From positions 1 to 25,869 of the IMG/VR virus record IMGVR_UViG_3300008110_000752: a DNA stretch of 25,869 nt, one strand, 5' to 3'. Source of the DNA: a virus. Each line of letters starts with the position of its first letter. Position 1 is the first letter of the stretch. Shown here in pieces: positions 4,667-11,816 of this stretch. The notes beneath the pieces were generated by a model. The model did not search any database and was not told where the DNA came from. It was given only the letters and a program-made list of their open reading frames with translations. A program made the translations under genes and the position numbers.

Positions 4667-4914
4667 TATTCTGCATCATTACCGCCGCCGCCGTGGTTAT
4701 CACCGGAGCCATCGTATTCCGGCCACAGGTTCGCTACCGTGAGGGTGAGGTTGTTTACTTTCGCGGTACGAACATCACCGCCCGCGTCGAGGCTGTGCGC
4801 ATCCGAAACGGCTTCAGCGAATACAAGCTCTCCGGCCATCACCCTTGGTACAAATGGCACGCGCTTTCTCGCCGCCATGAACGATTGAAATTTTCACGTA
4901 AAAACCCATACTAA
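4663..4914 (+). CDS. Membrane-anchored SH3-like small protein (83 aa)
   Basis: I choose ATG 4663 (ATGA overlap) over the in-frame ATG 4555, whose N-terminal extension is unlike protein and covers the previous gene. The N-terminus is a transmembrane helix (about residues 2-18, IFCIITAAAVVITGAIVF). The remainder reads as a small beta barrel: REGEVVYFRGTNITARVEAV followed by FSEYKLSGHHPWYKWHALSRRHERL. This resembles SH3/KOW-like domains in small phage proteins of unknown role. It ends one base into the next gene's ATG (TAATG). Confidence 0.65.
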   Translation: MIFCIITAAAVVITGAIVFRPQVRYREGEVVYFRGTNITARVEAVRIRNGFSEYKLSGHHPWYKWHALSRRHERLKFSRKNPY

Positions 4915-5510
4915 TGACGAATAAATCCACCACACCGACCGCCCGCCTAATGGCCGCGCAAACCGAAATCCAAGCGATTACGAAGGACAAAACAAACCCG
5001 CATTTCCGCAACAAGTACGCGGACATTAACACGATGCTGGCAGAGGTCAAGCCAGCCCTGCACAAGCACGGGCTTTACATCATTCAGCCCATCGAAGACG
5101 GCAAGGTAATAACGCGCATAATCGACGCGGAAAGCGGAACCGTCCTGTGCGAATCCGGTCTGGAGCTATCCGGCCAAGGCAACCCGCAACAGCGAGGTTC
5201 AGAGATTACCTATTACCGCCGCTACACCTTGCAAAGCCTGCTGGCACTTGAGGCCGAAGACGACGACGCGAACGCGGCCAGCGCACCCGCTCCGGCTCCC
5301 GCTGCACAGGCGAACCCAGCCGACGATAACAAGCCTTGGCTCGATGCTGCTGAGGAAGCGTATGTTAAGGCGATGGATTGGGTAAAGGGCAAGGGCGAAG
5401 ACGGGCTGAAGACTGCGCTCGGCAAGCTGACCCAGACCTACAAGGTAAACAAGACCATGCGCGAAGCGTTAAAGGTTGCGGCTCTGGCTGACATGAAATT
5501 GATACCATGA
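4914..5510 (+). CDS. erf: Erf-family single-strand annealing recombinase
   Basis: The 198-residue product matches the Erf family (P22 Erf-like). Seen motifs are an N-terminal helix (AAQTEIQAITKDKTNPHFRNKYADI, about 14-38), the segment EVKPALHKHGLYIIQP, a beta region ending in GSEITYYRRYTLQSLLAL, and the family's acidic EAEDDDAN. An Ala/Pro linker (about 122-140) leads to a small C-terminal helical domain. Erf proteins anneal complementary single strands in phage recombination and genome circularisation. The start ATG 4914 overlaps the previous stop by one base, and the end overlaps the next ORF (ATGA). It opens the replication/recombination block. Confidence 0.9.
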   Translation: MTNKSTTPTARLMAAQTEIQAITKDKTNPHFRNKYADINTMLAEVKPALHKHGLYIIQPIEDGKVITRIIDAESGTVLCESGLELSGQGNPQQRGSEITYYRRYTLQSLLALEAEDDDANAASAPAPAPAAQANPADDNKPWLDAAEEAYVKAMDWVKGKGEDGLKTALGKLTQTYKVNKTMREALKVAALADMKLIP

Positions 5511-5950
5511 CGGCAGCCCTTCAACGTAAGCACAGGCGCGACGGCAAACCGCGCCACAACTTCAGCGATGAAACGTACATCGACGCGTTGGATACAATCT
5601 GGACGTATGTAGCAGGGGTTTACAACGTGCCGCTGGAGGCAGCCCTTAGCAAACGGCGCTACCAAGAGTATGTAATTCCGCGCTTTGTGTTTTATTACAT
5701 GGCGTCTAACCTTACACAAGCTACCTGGCGGCAAATGGGCCTATACACGGGCCGCGATCACAGCACCGCGATACACGGGGTCAAGACGATACAAGACCTA
5801 ATCGACACGGATAAGCGGTTCAGGTCAAAGATGCTTGACATACGCAACGCACTTCTGGACTTTTTCCCGCATGGGTCTGAGTACAATGTCGGCGAAGCGA
5901 AGTACAGACCGCGCGTCGATGATTGGTTTTACGCGCTCTGCATGGCTTAA
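5507..5950 (+). CDS. Stand-alone DnaA domain IV-like DNA-binding protein
   Basis: The 147-residue product carries the DnaA signature helix-turn-helix: KRRYQEYVIPRFVFYYMASN, then GLYTGRDHSTAIHGVKTIQDLI, with GRDHSTAIHG at residues 82-91. In DnaA this domain binds origin DnaA boxes. The AAA+ ATPase and domain I are absent; the protein is too short to hold them. It could recognise the phage origin, recruit host DnaA, or compete for host origin sites. It lies between erf and a ParB-like gene, upstream of the DUF6291-like protein and DnaB, which fits replication initiation. No TTATNCACA cluster was noticed nearby by eye. Confidence 0.85.
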   Translation: MTAALQRKHRRDGKPRHNFSDETYIDALDTIWTYVAGVYNVPLEAALSKRRYQEYVIPRFVFYYMASNLTQATWRQMGLYTGRDHSTAIHGVKTIQDLIDTDKRFRSKMLDIRNALLDFFPHGSEYNVGEAKYRPRVDDWFYALCMA

Positions 5951-5983
5951 AAATTAACAACACCTTTAAAAACCAAATACACA

Positions 5984-6727
5984 ATGTATCAATCACAGAC
6001 CGAACCAATGGCACTGCGCCAAGTTCACACAACCACAGATTACGGAAGATTCACTTCCATTGACGGCAACCGCAACCTTAACCTGTTGCACCTTCAGCGG
6101 CTTAAGAAGTCGATTCAGGAAAACTATTTGTTTACGATTATCATCGTGAATGAGAAGTTTGAAATCATTGACGGGCAGCACCGCTTTGAAGCTCTTAAAG
6201 TATTCGGACTGCCACTCCATTACATCATCTGCGAAGGCTATGGATTGGAACAAGTTCACATTCTGAACGCTACCTCAAAGACGTGGAACGCGGATGATTA
6301 TTTAGAGGGCTACATCAAACTTGGCAAGTCCGACTACATGAGGTACAAGCAATTCAAGAACAAATACGAATTTCCTCACAACGTCTGTATGCCTTTGCTT
6401 ACTGGTTACAATAGCAATGCAAGCGCAAGCAACATCAAAAGTTTTTACAATGGCGAGTTCAGGATTGGTAATTACAAGGAAGCCGTACAAATTGCGGAAG
6501 CAGTAACACTTATTGCGCCTCTTTATGATGGTTACAAAAAGGCAAATTTTATACTTGCCATGATTCAGCTGATGCGAAAACCTCAGTTTGAATTTACTGA
6601 GTTCATTGCAAAACTTCGCCTTCAGCCTTCAGCGTTGTTTGATTGCCAAACCACTGCACAGTACGTTTCCCTTATCGAAGAAATTTACAACTATCGCCGC
6701 CGCGATAAAGTAAATCTGAGATATTGA
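5984..6727 (+). CDS. ParB-like nuclease-fold protein
   Basis: The 247-residue product has the ParB/sulfiredoxin fold motif near the N-terminus: LKKSIQENYLFTIIIVNEKFEIIDGQHRFEALKVFGLPLHYII (about 40-83), with the characteristic DGQHRxEA. ParB-fold proteins bind DNA or hydrolyse CTP in partitioning. Phage versions often serve as regulators or nucleases with unknown targets. The rest is helical, with no second known domain. It follows a 33-bp A-rich gap with no Shine-Dalgarno. Base composition and codon use are clearly more AT-rich than erf and dnaB on either side, suggesting separate acquisition. It is too short and lacks the usual ParB HTH, so plasmid-type partitioning is unlikely. Confidence 0.85.
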   Translation: MYQSQTEPMALRQVHTTTDYGRFTSIDGNRNLNLLHLQRLKKSIQENYLFTIIIVNEKFEIIDGQHRFEALKVFGLPLHYIICEGYGLEQVHILNATSKTWNADDYLEGYIKLGKSDYMRYKQFKNKYEFPHNVCMPLLTGYNSNASASNIKSFYNGEFRIGNYKEAVQIAEAVTLIAPLYDGYKKANFILAMIQLMRKPQFEFTEFIAKLRLQPSALFDCQTTAQYVSLIEEIYNYRRRDKVNLRY

Positions 6728-6730
6728 CCG

Positions 6731-6738
6731 TATATTTG
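6731..6738 (+). promoter_or_regulatory. Possible -7 element TATATTTG
   Basis: TATATTTG lies directly after the ParB-like gene's stop and about 38 bp before ATG 6776. There is no clear -33 TTG at the right distance, so this is tentative. Confidence 0.35.
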
Positions 6739-6775
6739 TAACAAGTTCGGAAACGCTGATTGACACCCAGCCCGA

Positions 6776-6895
6776 ATGAAAGTCATCATGAACAACGCAT
6801 TCAACAAACGCTCCGTCGGAGTATCAGTGCGCCCTTATGACTGGGGCGGTGTCACACTGAGAAACGACGGGGCGTTTTGCTTTTTACGCCAATGA
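6776..6895 (+). CDS. 39-residue hypothetical protein
   Basis: ATG 6776 (or ATG 6788 in frame) begins a short ORF ending at TGA 6893-6895, which overlaps ATG 6892 of the next gene. The product is basic and Asn/Arg/Gly-rich, with PYDWGGVTLRNDGAF near its C-terminus. The pattern of a short basic start followed by YDWGG and a FCFLR end is unfamiliar to me. Support is limited to the ATGA overlap and the upstream TATATTTG. Confidence 0.45.
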   Translation: MKVIMNNAFNKRSVGVSVRPYDWGGVTLRNDGAFCFLRQ

Positions 6896-7227
6896 CAAAA
6901 ATTATTGAAACGCCCGCAAGTATCTACATACAGGGCCAAAACGGAGCGGCTGACATTGAAATTCCAGCCTATTTCTGCGACTACACTATCTGCAAAATAA
7001 TTGTTACGCCCTTTCAGGTAGGTAAGAAGTTTTACTTTTTAGCACAGGCTATTTCTTTAAAAACTGGGTACGTCATGCACACAGCTTTAAGACAAATTGA
7101 TTTTAACCTACCATTTTCGGCAACTGCTTCATGGGTCGCTGCTCAATGTTTTGGAGAAGTCGCAGAATCACATTCTGACGGATTATGGATTGAACACACA
7201 TGGGAAAAGAAAAATGGCAGAAGGTAA
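6892..7227 (+). CDS. Hypothetical protein (111 aa)
   Basis: I take ATG 6892 (overlapping the previous stop) instead of the in-frame start at 6877. The product is a beta-rich soluble protein starting MTKIIETPASIYIQGQNGA and ending in IEHTWEKKNGRR. It contains two Cys (YFCDYTICKI) but no zinc pattern. No signal peptide or membrane helix. The gene is AT-rich like its neighbours on both sides and overlaps the next gene by 14 bp, suggesting this block (about 5950-7837) moved or evolved together. Family unknown. Confidence 0.65.
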   Translation: MTKIIETPASIYIQGQNGAADIEIPAYFCDYTICKIIVTPFQVGKKFYFLAQAISLKTGYVMHTALRQIDFNLPFSATASWVAAQCFGEVAESHSDGLWIEHTWEKKNGRR

Positions 7228-7837
7228 AAAATCATTCCTGTTGTACTGCGACCAGCGCGGTATTTTTGACCAGTTACCTGACGAGTTAGCAGGAAAACTG
7301 ATTAAGCACATATTCGCTTATGTTAATGACGAAGACCCGAAGACTGAAGAGCTATGGATGACTATGGCTTTTGAAAGCATTAAAACAGCTTTAAAGCGTG
7401 ATTTGGAGAAGTACAAACAAAAGCAAGAACAAGGCAGCATAAACGGCAAAAAGGGTGGAAGACCAAAAAAAGGTAACGAAACCCAAAAAACCCAACCCTT
7501 TTTAGAAGAAGGTAAAAAAGGCGTTAATGTAAATGTTAGTGTAAGTGATAGTGTTAGTGTTAATGAGAATGAAAAAAAGAAACGAACAAAGTTCGTTCCC
7601 CCAAAAATTGAAGAGTGTATTGCTTACGCTCAGGAATTAGGTTACAAAAAAACCTTTGCTGAAAACTTCCATAACGACCAAACGTCTAAAGGATGGAAAG
7701 CAGGAAGGGTAAAAATTGAGGATTGGCAAGCTGCTATGAGGTATTGGACTGGCAAGGAGTGGAACGAACAATACCGCATTCAGCAACCAACAAACTCAAG
7801 CCGCTACCAAACCTATAACCCAGACATTCACAAATGA
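7214..7837 (+). CDS. DUF6291-like replication protein
   Basis: I choose ATG 7214 (MAEGKKSFLLYCDQRG); the longer in-frame start at 7097 would overlap the previous gene throughout. The N-terminal domain (about 4-75) has the DUF6291 pattern: KSFLLYCDQRGIFDQLPDELAGKL, then a WMTMAFESIKTALKRDLEKY helix, then NGKKGGRPKKG. A low-complexity linker (VNVNVSVSDSVSVNENE, about 103-119) joins a C-terminal DnaD/loader-like tail with the NDQTSKGWKAGRVKIEDWQAA pattern. Such proteins usually sit directly before a replicative helicase in phages and are thought to load it. Here the stop overlaps the DnaB start. The linker DNA is a degenerate repeat that may vary in length. Confidence 0.8.
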   Translation: MAEGKKSFLLYCDQRGIFDQLPDELAGKLIKHIFAYVNDEDPKTEELWMTMAFESIKTALKRDLEKYKQKQEQGSINGKKGGRPKKGNETQKTQPFLEEGKKGVNVNVSVSDSVSVNENEKKKRTKFVPPKIEECIAYAQELGYKKTFAENFHNDQTSKGWKAGRVKIEDWQAAMRYWTGKEWNEQYRIQQPTNSSRYQTYNPDIHK

Positions 7838-9153
7838 CACTACACACCACCGACCCGAACATCGAAGCAGCCGTTTTAGGCTCGCTGCTGCAATTCCCGA
7901 ACGAGCAGCACCACATAACAGAGTTGCGCCCGCAGTTTTTCTCAGACCCCATGCACCGCGATCTGTTCACGGCCATGCTTGAGATGTACCAGCAGGGGTC
8001 ACAGATTGACCTTGCGACCGTGGCCCGGTACTGCCTTCAGCACAAGTACGTTCCACGCCCGCCGGATATTGTTAGAATCACACAAACCGTTGTAAGCGCG
8101 GCGCACATTGAAACGCACACGAAGATTCTTTACCAGCTCAACGCGCTTCGGGAGCTGCAAACGATGGCGGCAGATGTTCAGGCAATCATGGCAAACGGCG
8201 AATCTGACCCGTTCAAAATAGCGGACAAGGCGCAATCCACACTCGACGCGATACGGAATAACATGGGTTCGGAGCCAGTCGCATACGGCAGCCTTTTACT
8301 TTCAACGGTTCAGGACATAGGCGAACGGTCTGCTAAGGGCGAAGCGCAAGGCATTCCGACCGGGTGGTCTGCGCTCGATTCAGTTACAAGCGGAATGAGT
8401 CCCGGTGAATTGTGGATCGTGGCCGGGCGTCCGGGTATGGGTAAGACCGCGCTGGCCGTTGCGCTGTTACAAGCCCATGCACAGCAGGGCGGGGCGGGTA
8501 TCATGTTCAGTCTGGAGATGGAAAACAAAGCCCTTGCCATGCGTATGCTATCCGGTGACACGGGATTACCTGCGTACCTGTTCCGGCAGGGCCGCATCAA
8601 TGAGCAGACAATGAGGCAGATGCTGGCACACGTTGATAGTATCGACAAGACCCGGCTATGGTTTGAGGATAGCCCCGGAATCACTATTGAAAAAATCAGG
8701 GCGCGGGTCAAAACGATGAAGCAAAAGCACGGTATTACCTGCGTGGTCTGCGATTACATCGGTTTGATTCAGCCAAGCAACCCGAAAGAAATACGGGAAC
8801 AGCAGATCGCACACATGAGCCGAACGGCGAAGCAGATTGCGAAGGAATGCGGCGTGACGTTTATCATGCTGGCGCAGCTTAACAGGCAATCGGAACAGCG
8901 CGGGGACAAGCGGCCCATGCTTTCCGACCTTCGAGAATCCGGGGCCATCGAACAGGATGCCGACCTTGTGATGTTTCCTTTTCGGCCAAGCTATTACGGC
9001 GAACAGGAAGGCGTTGCGCCGTCCGCATCGGAAGAGGCGGCGGAGTTGATTATCGCAAAAAACCGCAACGGTGCGGCAAACATGGCCCTGCCGCTTACCT
9101 TTGTTCCACAGCTTGCGAGTTACAAGTTGCGGATAGCTGAAACGAGATTCTGA
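7834..9153 (+). CDS. dnaB: DnaB-like replicative helicase
   Basis: The 439-residue product has the two-domain layout of DnaB. The N-terminal domain (about 1-110) starts TDPNIEAAVLGSLLQFP. The RecA-like C-terminal domain has GIPTGWSALDSVTSGMSPGEL, a Walker A motif GRPGMGKT (198-205), a Walker B-like VVCDYIGLIQ (about 304-313), LAQLNRQSEQRGDKRPMLSDLRESGAIEQDAD (DnaB motif 4), and an arginine-finger region near IIAKNRNGA. It would unwind DNA at the phage fork as a hexamer. Length is normal for phage DnaB. The start overlaps the DUF6291-like gene (ATGA), and the stop is TGATG with the next ORF. No separate primase is visible in the window. Confidence 0.95.
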   Translation: MTLHTTDPNIEAAVLGSLLQFPNEQHHITELRPQFFSDPMHRDLFTAMLEMYQQGSQIDLATVARYCLQHKYVPRPPDIVRITQTVVSAAHIETHTKILYQLNALRELQTMAADVQAIMANGESDPFKIADKAQSTLDAIRNNMGSEPVAYGSLLLSTVQDIGERSAKGEAQGIPTGWSALDSVTSGMSPGELWIVAGRPGMGKTALAVALLQAHAQQGGAGIMFSLEMENKALAMRMLSGDTGLPAYLFRQGRINEQTMRQMLAHVDSIDKTRLWFEDSPGITIEKIRARVKTMKQKHGITCVVCDYIGLIQPSNPKEIREQQIAHMSRTAKQIAKECGVTFIMLAQLNRQSEQRGDKRPMLSDLRESGAIEQDADLVMFPFRPSYYGEQEGVAPSASEEAAELIIAKNRNGAANMALPLTFVPQLASYKLRIAETRF

Positions 9154-9434
9154 TGCTTACCATTGAACAAATCCGCGCAATGCCGGGAACATACACGCTC
9201 GACGGCATGGCCCTGAATGAATGGGCGATTTTCTACGATGCACCGGGCGGGGCGTTCACCGTGGCCCGGTACTCTCACAGCGAAGTAACAACACCCTTCG
9301 ACCGTCACTGGACAACTGAACGCGATTACTTCGCGCATTGCGAGCGCGTAACCGCTGACAACCTTTTGCGCCTCATGGGAATTACCCCGCGCCCATCTTC
9401 GCCGGAAATTCTCGACCCTTGCGAATCATCCTGA
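9153..9434 (+). CDS. Small hypothetical protein after dnaB (93 aa)
   Basis: ATG 9153 overlaps the helicase stop by one base (TGATG), so translation is probably coupled. The product starts MLTIEQIRAMPGTYTLDG and has mixed alpha/beta character with many aromatic residues (WAIFYDAPGGAFTVARYSH). It lacks Cys clusters, membrane helices or a recognisable catalytic motif. It appears to close the early replication transcript, because a new promoter is embedded across its last codons (9419-9449). Confidence 0.7.
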   Translation: MLTIEQIRAMPGTYTLDGMALNEWAIFYDAPGGAFTVARYSHSEVTTPFDRHWTTERDYFAHCERVTADNLLRLMGITPRPSSPEILDPCESS

Positions 9435-9449
9435 AACGTGCTACATTTG
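9419..9449 (+). promoter_or_regulatory. Bacteroidota-type promoter (TTG, N20, TACATTTG)
   Basis: TTG (9419-9421) is followed after exactly 20 bp by TACATTTG (9442-9449). ATG 9456 is 6 nt downstream. It lacks the GCAAA half-site seen in the other promoters, so it may be controlled differently. Confidence 0.65.
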
Positions 9450-9455
9450 CATTCG

Positions 9456-9614
9456 ATGAACACCTTTACGCTATTCTACTGCCTGAGCTGCGCGGGGGCT
9501 GCTGTGCCTTTTGCGCTTAACAACCAGCTTGACCCCGGCGGGTTATTCGATTACAAGATATTCAAGTGCGCCCCCTGCTGCAGGTCTGGCCCCGCTGGCT
9601 GCGTTGGCAATTAA
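9456..9614 (+). CDS. 52-residue zinc-ribbon-like protein
   Basis: ATG 9456 lies 6 nt after a TACATTTG box. The product has two Cys pairs: CLSC (C9, C12) and CAPCC (C38, C41, C42), with another Cys at 49, typical of a zinc ribbon. The hydrophobic AGAAVPFAL between the first pair and NNQLDPGG is short, so membrane insertion is unlikely. It is followed 12 bp later by a membrane microprotein. Family unknown; a nucleic-acid or protein-interaction role is only a general inference for small zinc ribbons. Confidence 0.6.
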   Translation: MNTFTLFYCLSCAGAAVPFALNNQLDPGGLFDYKIFKCAPCCRSGPAGCVGN

Positions 9615-9626
9615 CCGGATGCTGCT

Positions 9627-9713
9627 ATGAAGAAACTCGAAGACGGCCAAATCGCGCTAATCTATACGATCGTAATGTTTGCGGCAATCATAACAGCAGT
9701 TCTCTTTCTATGA
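9627..9713 (+). CDS. 28-residue single-pass membrane microprotein
   Basis: ATG 9627 encodes a short polar head (MKKLEDGQ) followed by one hydrophobic helix filling the remainder (IALIYTIVMFAAIITAVLFL). The stop TGA 9711-9713 overlaps ATG 9710 of the next gene. The clean helix, basic start and ATGA overlap support coding. Its role is unknown. Its size resembles other phage membrane microproteins such as 4419-4520 in this window, but the sequences are unrelated. Confidence 0.6.
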   Translation: MKKLEDGQIALIYTIVMFAAIITAVLFL

Positions 9714-9922
9714 GCTTTACACAAACCGAAATCAAAGATTGGCAGGGGTTGCTACCTAAGTGGACGGCATACAAACGCACAGCGGCGTGGACATTCACCG
9801 CGCAGGAACAGCAGGTAATAGCGCGGTTGGCGTTGGAAAAGTTAAACAAAAACCCGAAGGGCTGCGGCTCCTGCTGGGTTGATGCGATGCGGGAACTGGA
9901 AAGGATAGCGGGTACGCAATGA
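9710..9922 (+). CDS. Small hypothetical protein (70 aa) with a CGSC motif
   Basis: ATG 9710 overlaps the preceding stop; an in-frame start at 9566 would run over two other ORFs in an unlikely composition. The product has two Trp-rich N-terminal helices (EIKDWQGLLPKWTAYKR) and a conserved-looking NPKGCGSCWVDAMRELERI helix. The CxxC could be a redox or metal site, but only one pair is present. Its stop overlaps the start of the glycosyltransferase at 9919. No family recognised. Confidence 0.65.
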   Translation: MSFTQTEIKDWQGLLPKWTAYKRTAAWTFTAQEQQVIARLALEKLNKNPKGCGSCWVDAMRELERIAGTQ

Positions 9923-10698
9923 CCACTTGGAAACATTCCGGCAACGCGGGCGACATCATCTACATGCTGCCGACGATAGCGAGGTATTCGCAGGGCGGTG
10001 CTACCCTTTACCTGAACATCGAGCGGCCTGCGCAATACGCGGCGGGTATTGAACACCCGCTTAAGAACGTCATGCTTGACAAGGGCACGGCTGAAATGCT
10101 TGTGCCGCTGTGCAAGGAATGGGACATTGAGGCGGTTATCGGGAACCCTGCAAGCGTAGACTATGACCTCGACAAGTTCAGGGAGCACAGCCTGAACCTT
10201 TCAGGTTACGACATACGGCGGTGGATTCTTGCGGAATACCCTGAGCTTATACCGCCAGTTGATTGGGATATAAATGTCGATATACCCGGCGAAATAATCA
10301 AAACACCCGGACAACCAGAATACATTACCGTAAACCTTTCAACGCGCTACCGCAACAGCGTGGCCGGGAATGACGATAAGTGGCGGCTGTTGCAAGACGT
10401 GCCGTATGATGTTTGGTTTATCGGTCTGGAATCGGAGTACCACAAGTTTGCAGCACTCGTTCCAAAGGCGATACACAAACCTGTTTCGGACTTTCTCGAA
10501 ATGGCTGAAATCATGTGGGGCGGTATATTTCACTTTGGCAACCAGAGCAGCCCATTTGCGATTGCGGAAATCTACGATATGCGCCGCGCCTTGGAGCTTT
10601 CGCCCTACTGCCCAAACGTAGTCAGCCAAGGCAGCTACTGGAACGTGATTTACAACACCGAGAATATGGCCTACATAATTGAGCGATTCCTGAAATGA
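9919..10698 (+). CDS. GT-B glycosyltransferase, family 9 (heptosyltransferase)-like
   Basis: The 259-residue product starts with the motif SGNAGDIIYMLPTI (about 7-20), typical of GT9-like transferases. It has a second-half Rossmann-like region: YITVNLSTRYRN, then VWFIGLESEYHKFAAL, then GGIFHFGNQSSPFAIAE (about 215), where family members bind the nucleotide-sugar. It is shorter than bacterial heptosyltransferases (about 320-350), as is common in phage forms. It overlaps both neighbours (ATGA at 9919; 4 bp at 10695). With the zinc-ribbon protein, a methyltransferase and a second glycosyltransferase nearby, it may modify host envelope, virion or DNA. The substrate cannot be told. Confidence 0.75.
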   Translation: MTTWKHSGNAGDIIYMLPTIARYSQGGATLYLNIERPAQYAAGIEHPLKNVMLDKGTAEMLVPLCKEWDIEAVIGNPASVDYDLDKFREHSLNLSGYDIRRWILAEYPELIPPVDWDINVDIPGEIIKTPGQPEYITVNLSTRYRNSVAGNDDKWRLLQDVPYDVWFIGLESEYHKFAALVPKAIHKPVSDFLEMAEIMWGGIFHFGNQSSPFAIAEIYDMRRALELSPYCPNVVSQGSYWNVIYNTENMAYIIERFLK

Positions 10699-11093
10699 TC
10701 TGCCATGCCTGCCTCGCATATTCCACAGACCGCTACACCGTCAATGGGTACGACGTATGGAAGTGCGACAAATGCGGTTCGGAGTTCGCTATCTCGCAGG
10801 CCAAAGCCGCGCCGTGTTTCAGACCTCACCCCAACGCAATCGCAATCGGGGACGCGACCCAGCTCACCAACGAAAACATGAAGCAGTTAATGAAGGATTT
10901 CAAAGCCAACGACATGAGCGGGCTATTTGTGCAGCATCCAGAGGATGCGACCATCGATCCGGCGCAAGGGCGGGTAAACATCATGACAGGCAACGGAGCG
11001 AGGATATTCTTTGCGCGGTTCGGCTGGGTCATGGATAGGATAATCGACAACGAAGTAACCAAATACCGATATGGGACGACCGAAGATATTTGA
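10695..11093 (+). CDS. Zinc-ribbon protein (132 aa) of unknown function
   Basis: The N-terminus carries two perfect CxxC pairs (C3/C6 in ICHACLAY and C24/C27 in WKCDKCGSEF), a classical zinc ribbon. The C-terminal part has no domain I recognise (PHPNAIAIGDATQLTNENM, then GNGARIFFARFGWVMDRI). Similar ribbons head some sugar-related methyltransferases, but no SAM motif is present. It overlaps the glycosyltransferase start-to-stop (4 bp) and the TerS-like gene by 23 bp, so all three are probably co-translated. Confidence 0.7.
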   Translation: MICHACLAYSTDRYTVNGYDVWKCDKCGSEFAISQAKAAPCFRPHPNAIAIGDATQLTNENMKQLMKDFKANDMSGLFVQHPEDATIDPAQGRVNIMTGNGARIFFARFGWVMDRIIDNEVTKYRYGTTEDI

Positions 11094-11466
11094 AACACCC
11101 GAACACCTGCGAAAGGCATTTGAGGAATACATGGGCTGGTGTGCTGCATACACCCGCCCGACACTGAACAACAAGGGCGGCATTACAGAAGTGCCAGCGG
11201 CTCGCATCCCGACGGTTGGGGACTTTTGCGAGTACCACAAGATAGATCGTCACACGCTGTCAGAATACGATGCAAAGCCTGAGTATTCCGCCACAGTAAA
11301 AAGCATCTACACCCGCATCGAGGAACGAAAGCACAACGCCCTTATCAACGGCGAAGGGAATACCACTGGCCTAATCTTCGACCTGAAGTGTAACCACGGC
11401 TGGCGCGATAAGCAGGTTATTGAACATGAGGGCGAAGTTCACGTAACCCTGAACCTGAACAAATGA
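11071..11466 (+). CDS. terS: Terminase small subunit-like DNA-packaging protein
   Basis: The 131-residue product begins MGRPKIFETPEHLRKAFEEYMGW, the characteristic start of a phage terminase small subunit/DNA-packaging family. It continues with AARIPTVGDFCEYHKIDRHTLSEY, an HTH-like DNA-binding region (about 45-72), then helices (VKSIYTRIEERKHNALINGEG) and GLIFDLKCNHGWRDKQ. TerS recognises the packaging site and delivers DNA to TerL. In this phage the TerL gene lies 13.6 kb away on the opposite strand, an unusual separation. Start and stop overlap the neighbouring genes. The acidic C-terminus (EHEGEVHVTLNLNK) could contact TerL. The assignment is by pattern and not confirmed. Confidence 0.78.
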   Translation: MGRPKIFETPEHLRKAFEEYMGWCAAYTRPTLNNKGGITEVPAARIPTVGDFCEYHKIDRHTLSEYDAKPEYSATVKSIYTRIEERKHNALINGEGNTTGLIFDLKCNHGWRDKQVIEHEGEVHVTLNLNK

Positions 11467-11816
11467 TAATCCTACCCGCTCAACTCGAAGGGGTACGCAC
11501 CCGCAAAGACCGAACGCTGCACATCGGGTTCGGCACTCAGGAGCTTGACCCATCCAAGGCGGGCGCGGTTATGGCGCTTTCGCAGCAGCTTTGCTACCTT
11601 GCCATCAAACCCGAACCTTTCAGCGCGGCTGAGTCCGACCTTATCGACAACCTGAAGGCGGACATTGAGCTTAACGCAAAGACACCTGCGCAGCGTTTGC
11701 GTGGTGTGCTGTTTCGCCTGTGGGAGCAGCAAGGGGTAAGCGAAGACTTTCCGATATTCTACGAGCGCGAGATGCACCGCATCACCGAACACTACAAGAA
11801 CAAATTAGATGGCTGA
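11463..11816 (+). CDS. Conserved-looking phage protein (117 aa) after terS
   Basis: ATG 11463 overlaps the terS stop (ATGA). The product starts MIILPAQLEGVRTRKDRTLHI, continues GFGTQELDPSKAGAVMAL, and has a C-terminal helical region (TPAQRLRGVLFRLWEQQ) ending in FYEREMHRITEHYKNKLDG. I believe this pattern, PAQLExxxTxxDRTLxIxFxTQEL, recurs in Bacteroidota phages next to packaging or replication genes, but I cannot name a function. No metal-binding or membrane features. It overlaps the methyltransferase start by 8 bp. Confidence 0.7.
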   Translation: MIILPAQLEGVRTRKDRTLHIGFGTQELDPSKAGAVMALSQQLCYLAIKPEPFSAAESDLIDNLKADIELNAKTPAQRLRGVLFRLWEQQGVSEDFPIFYEREMHRITEHYKNKLDG

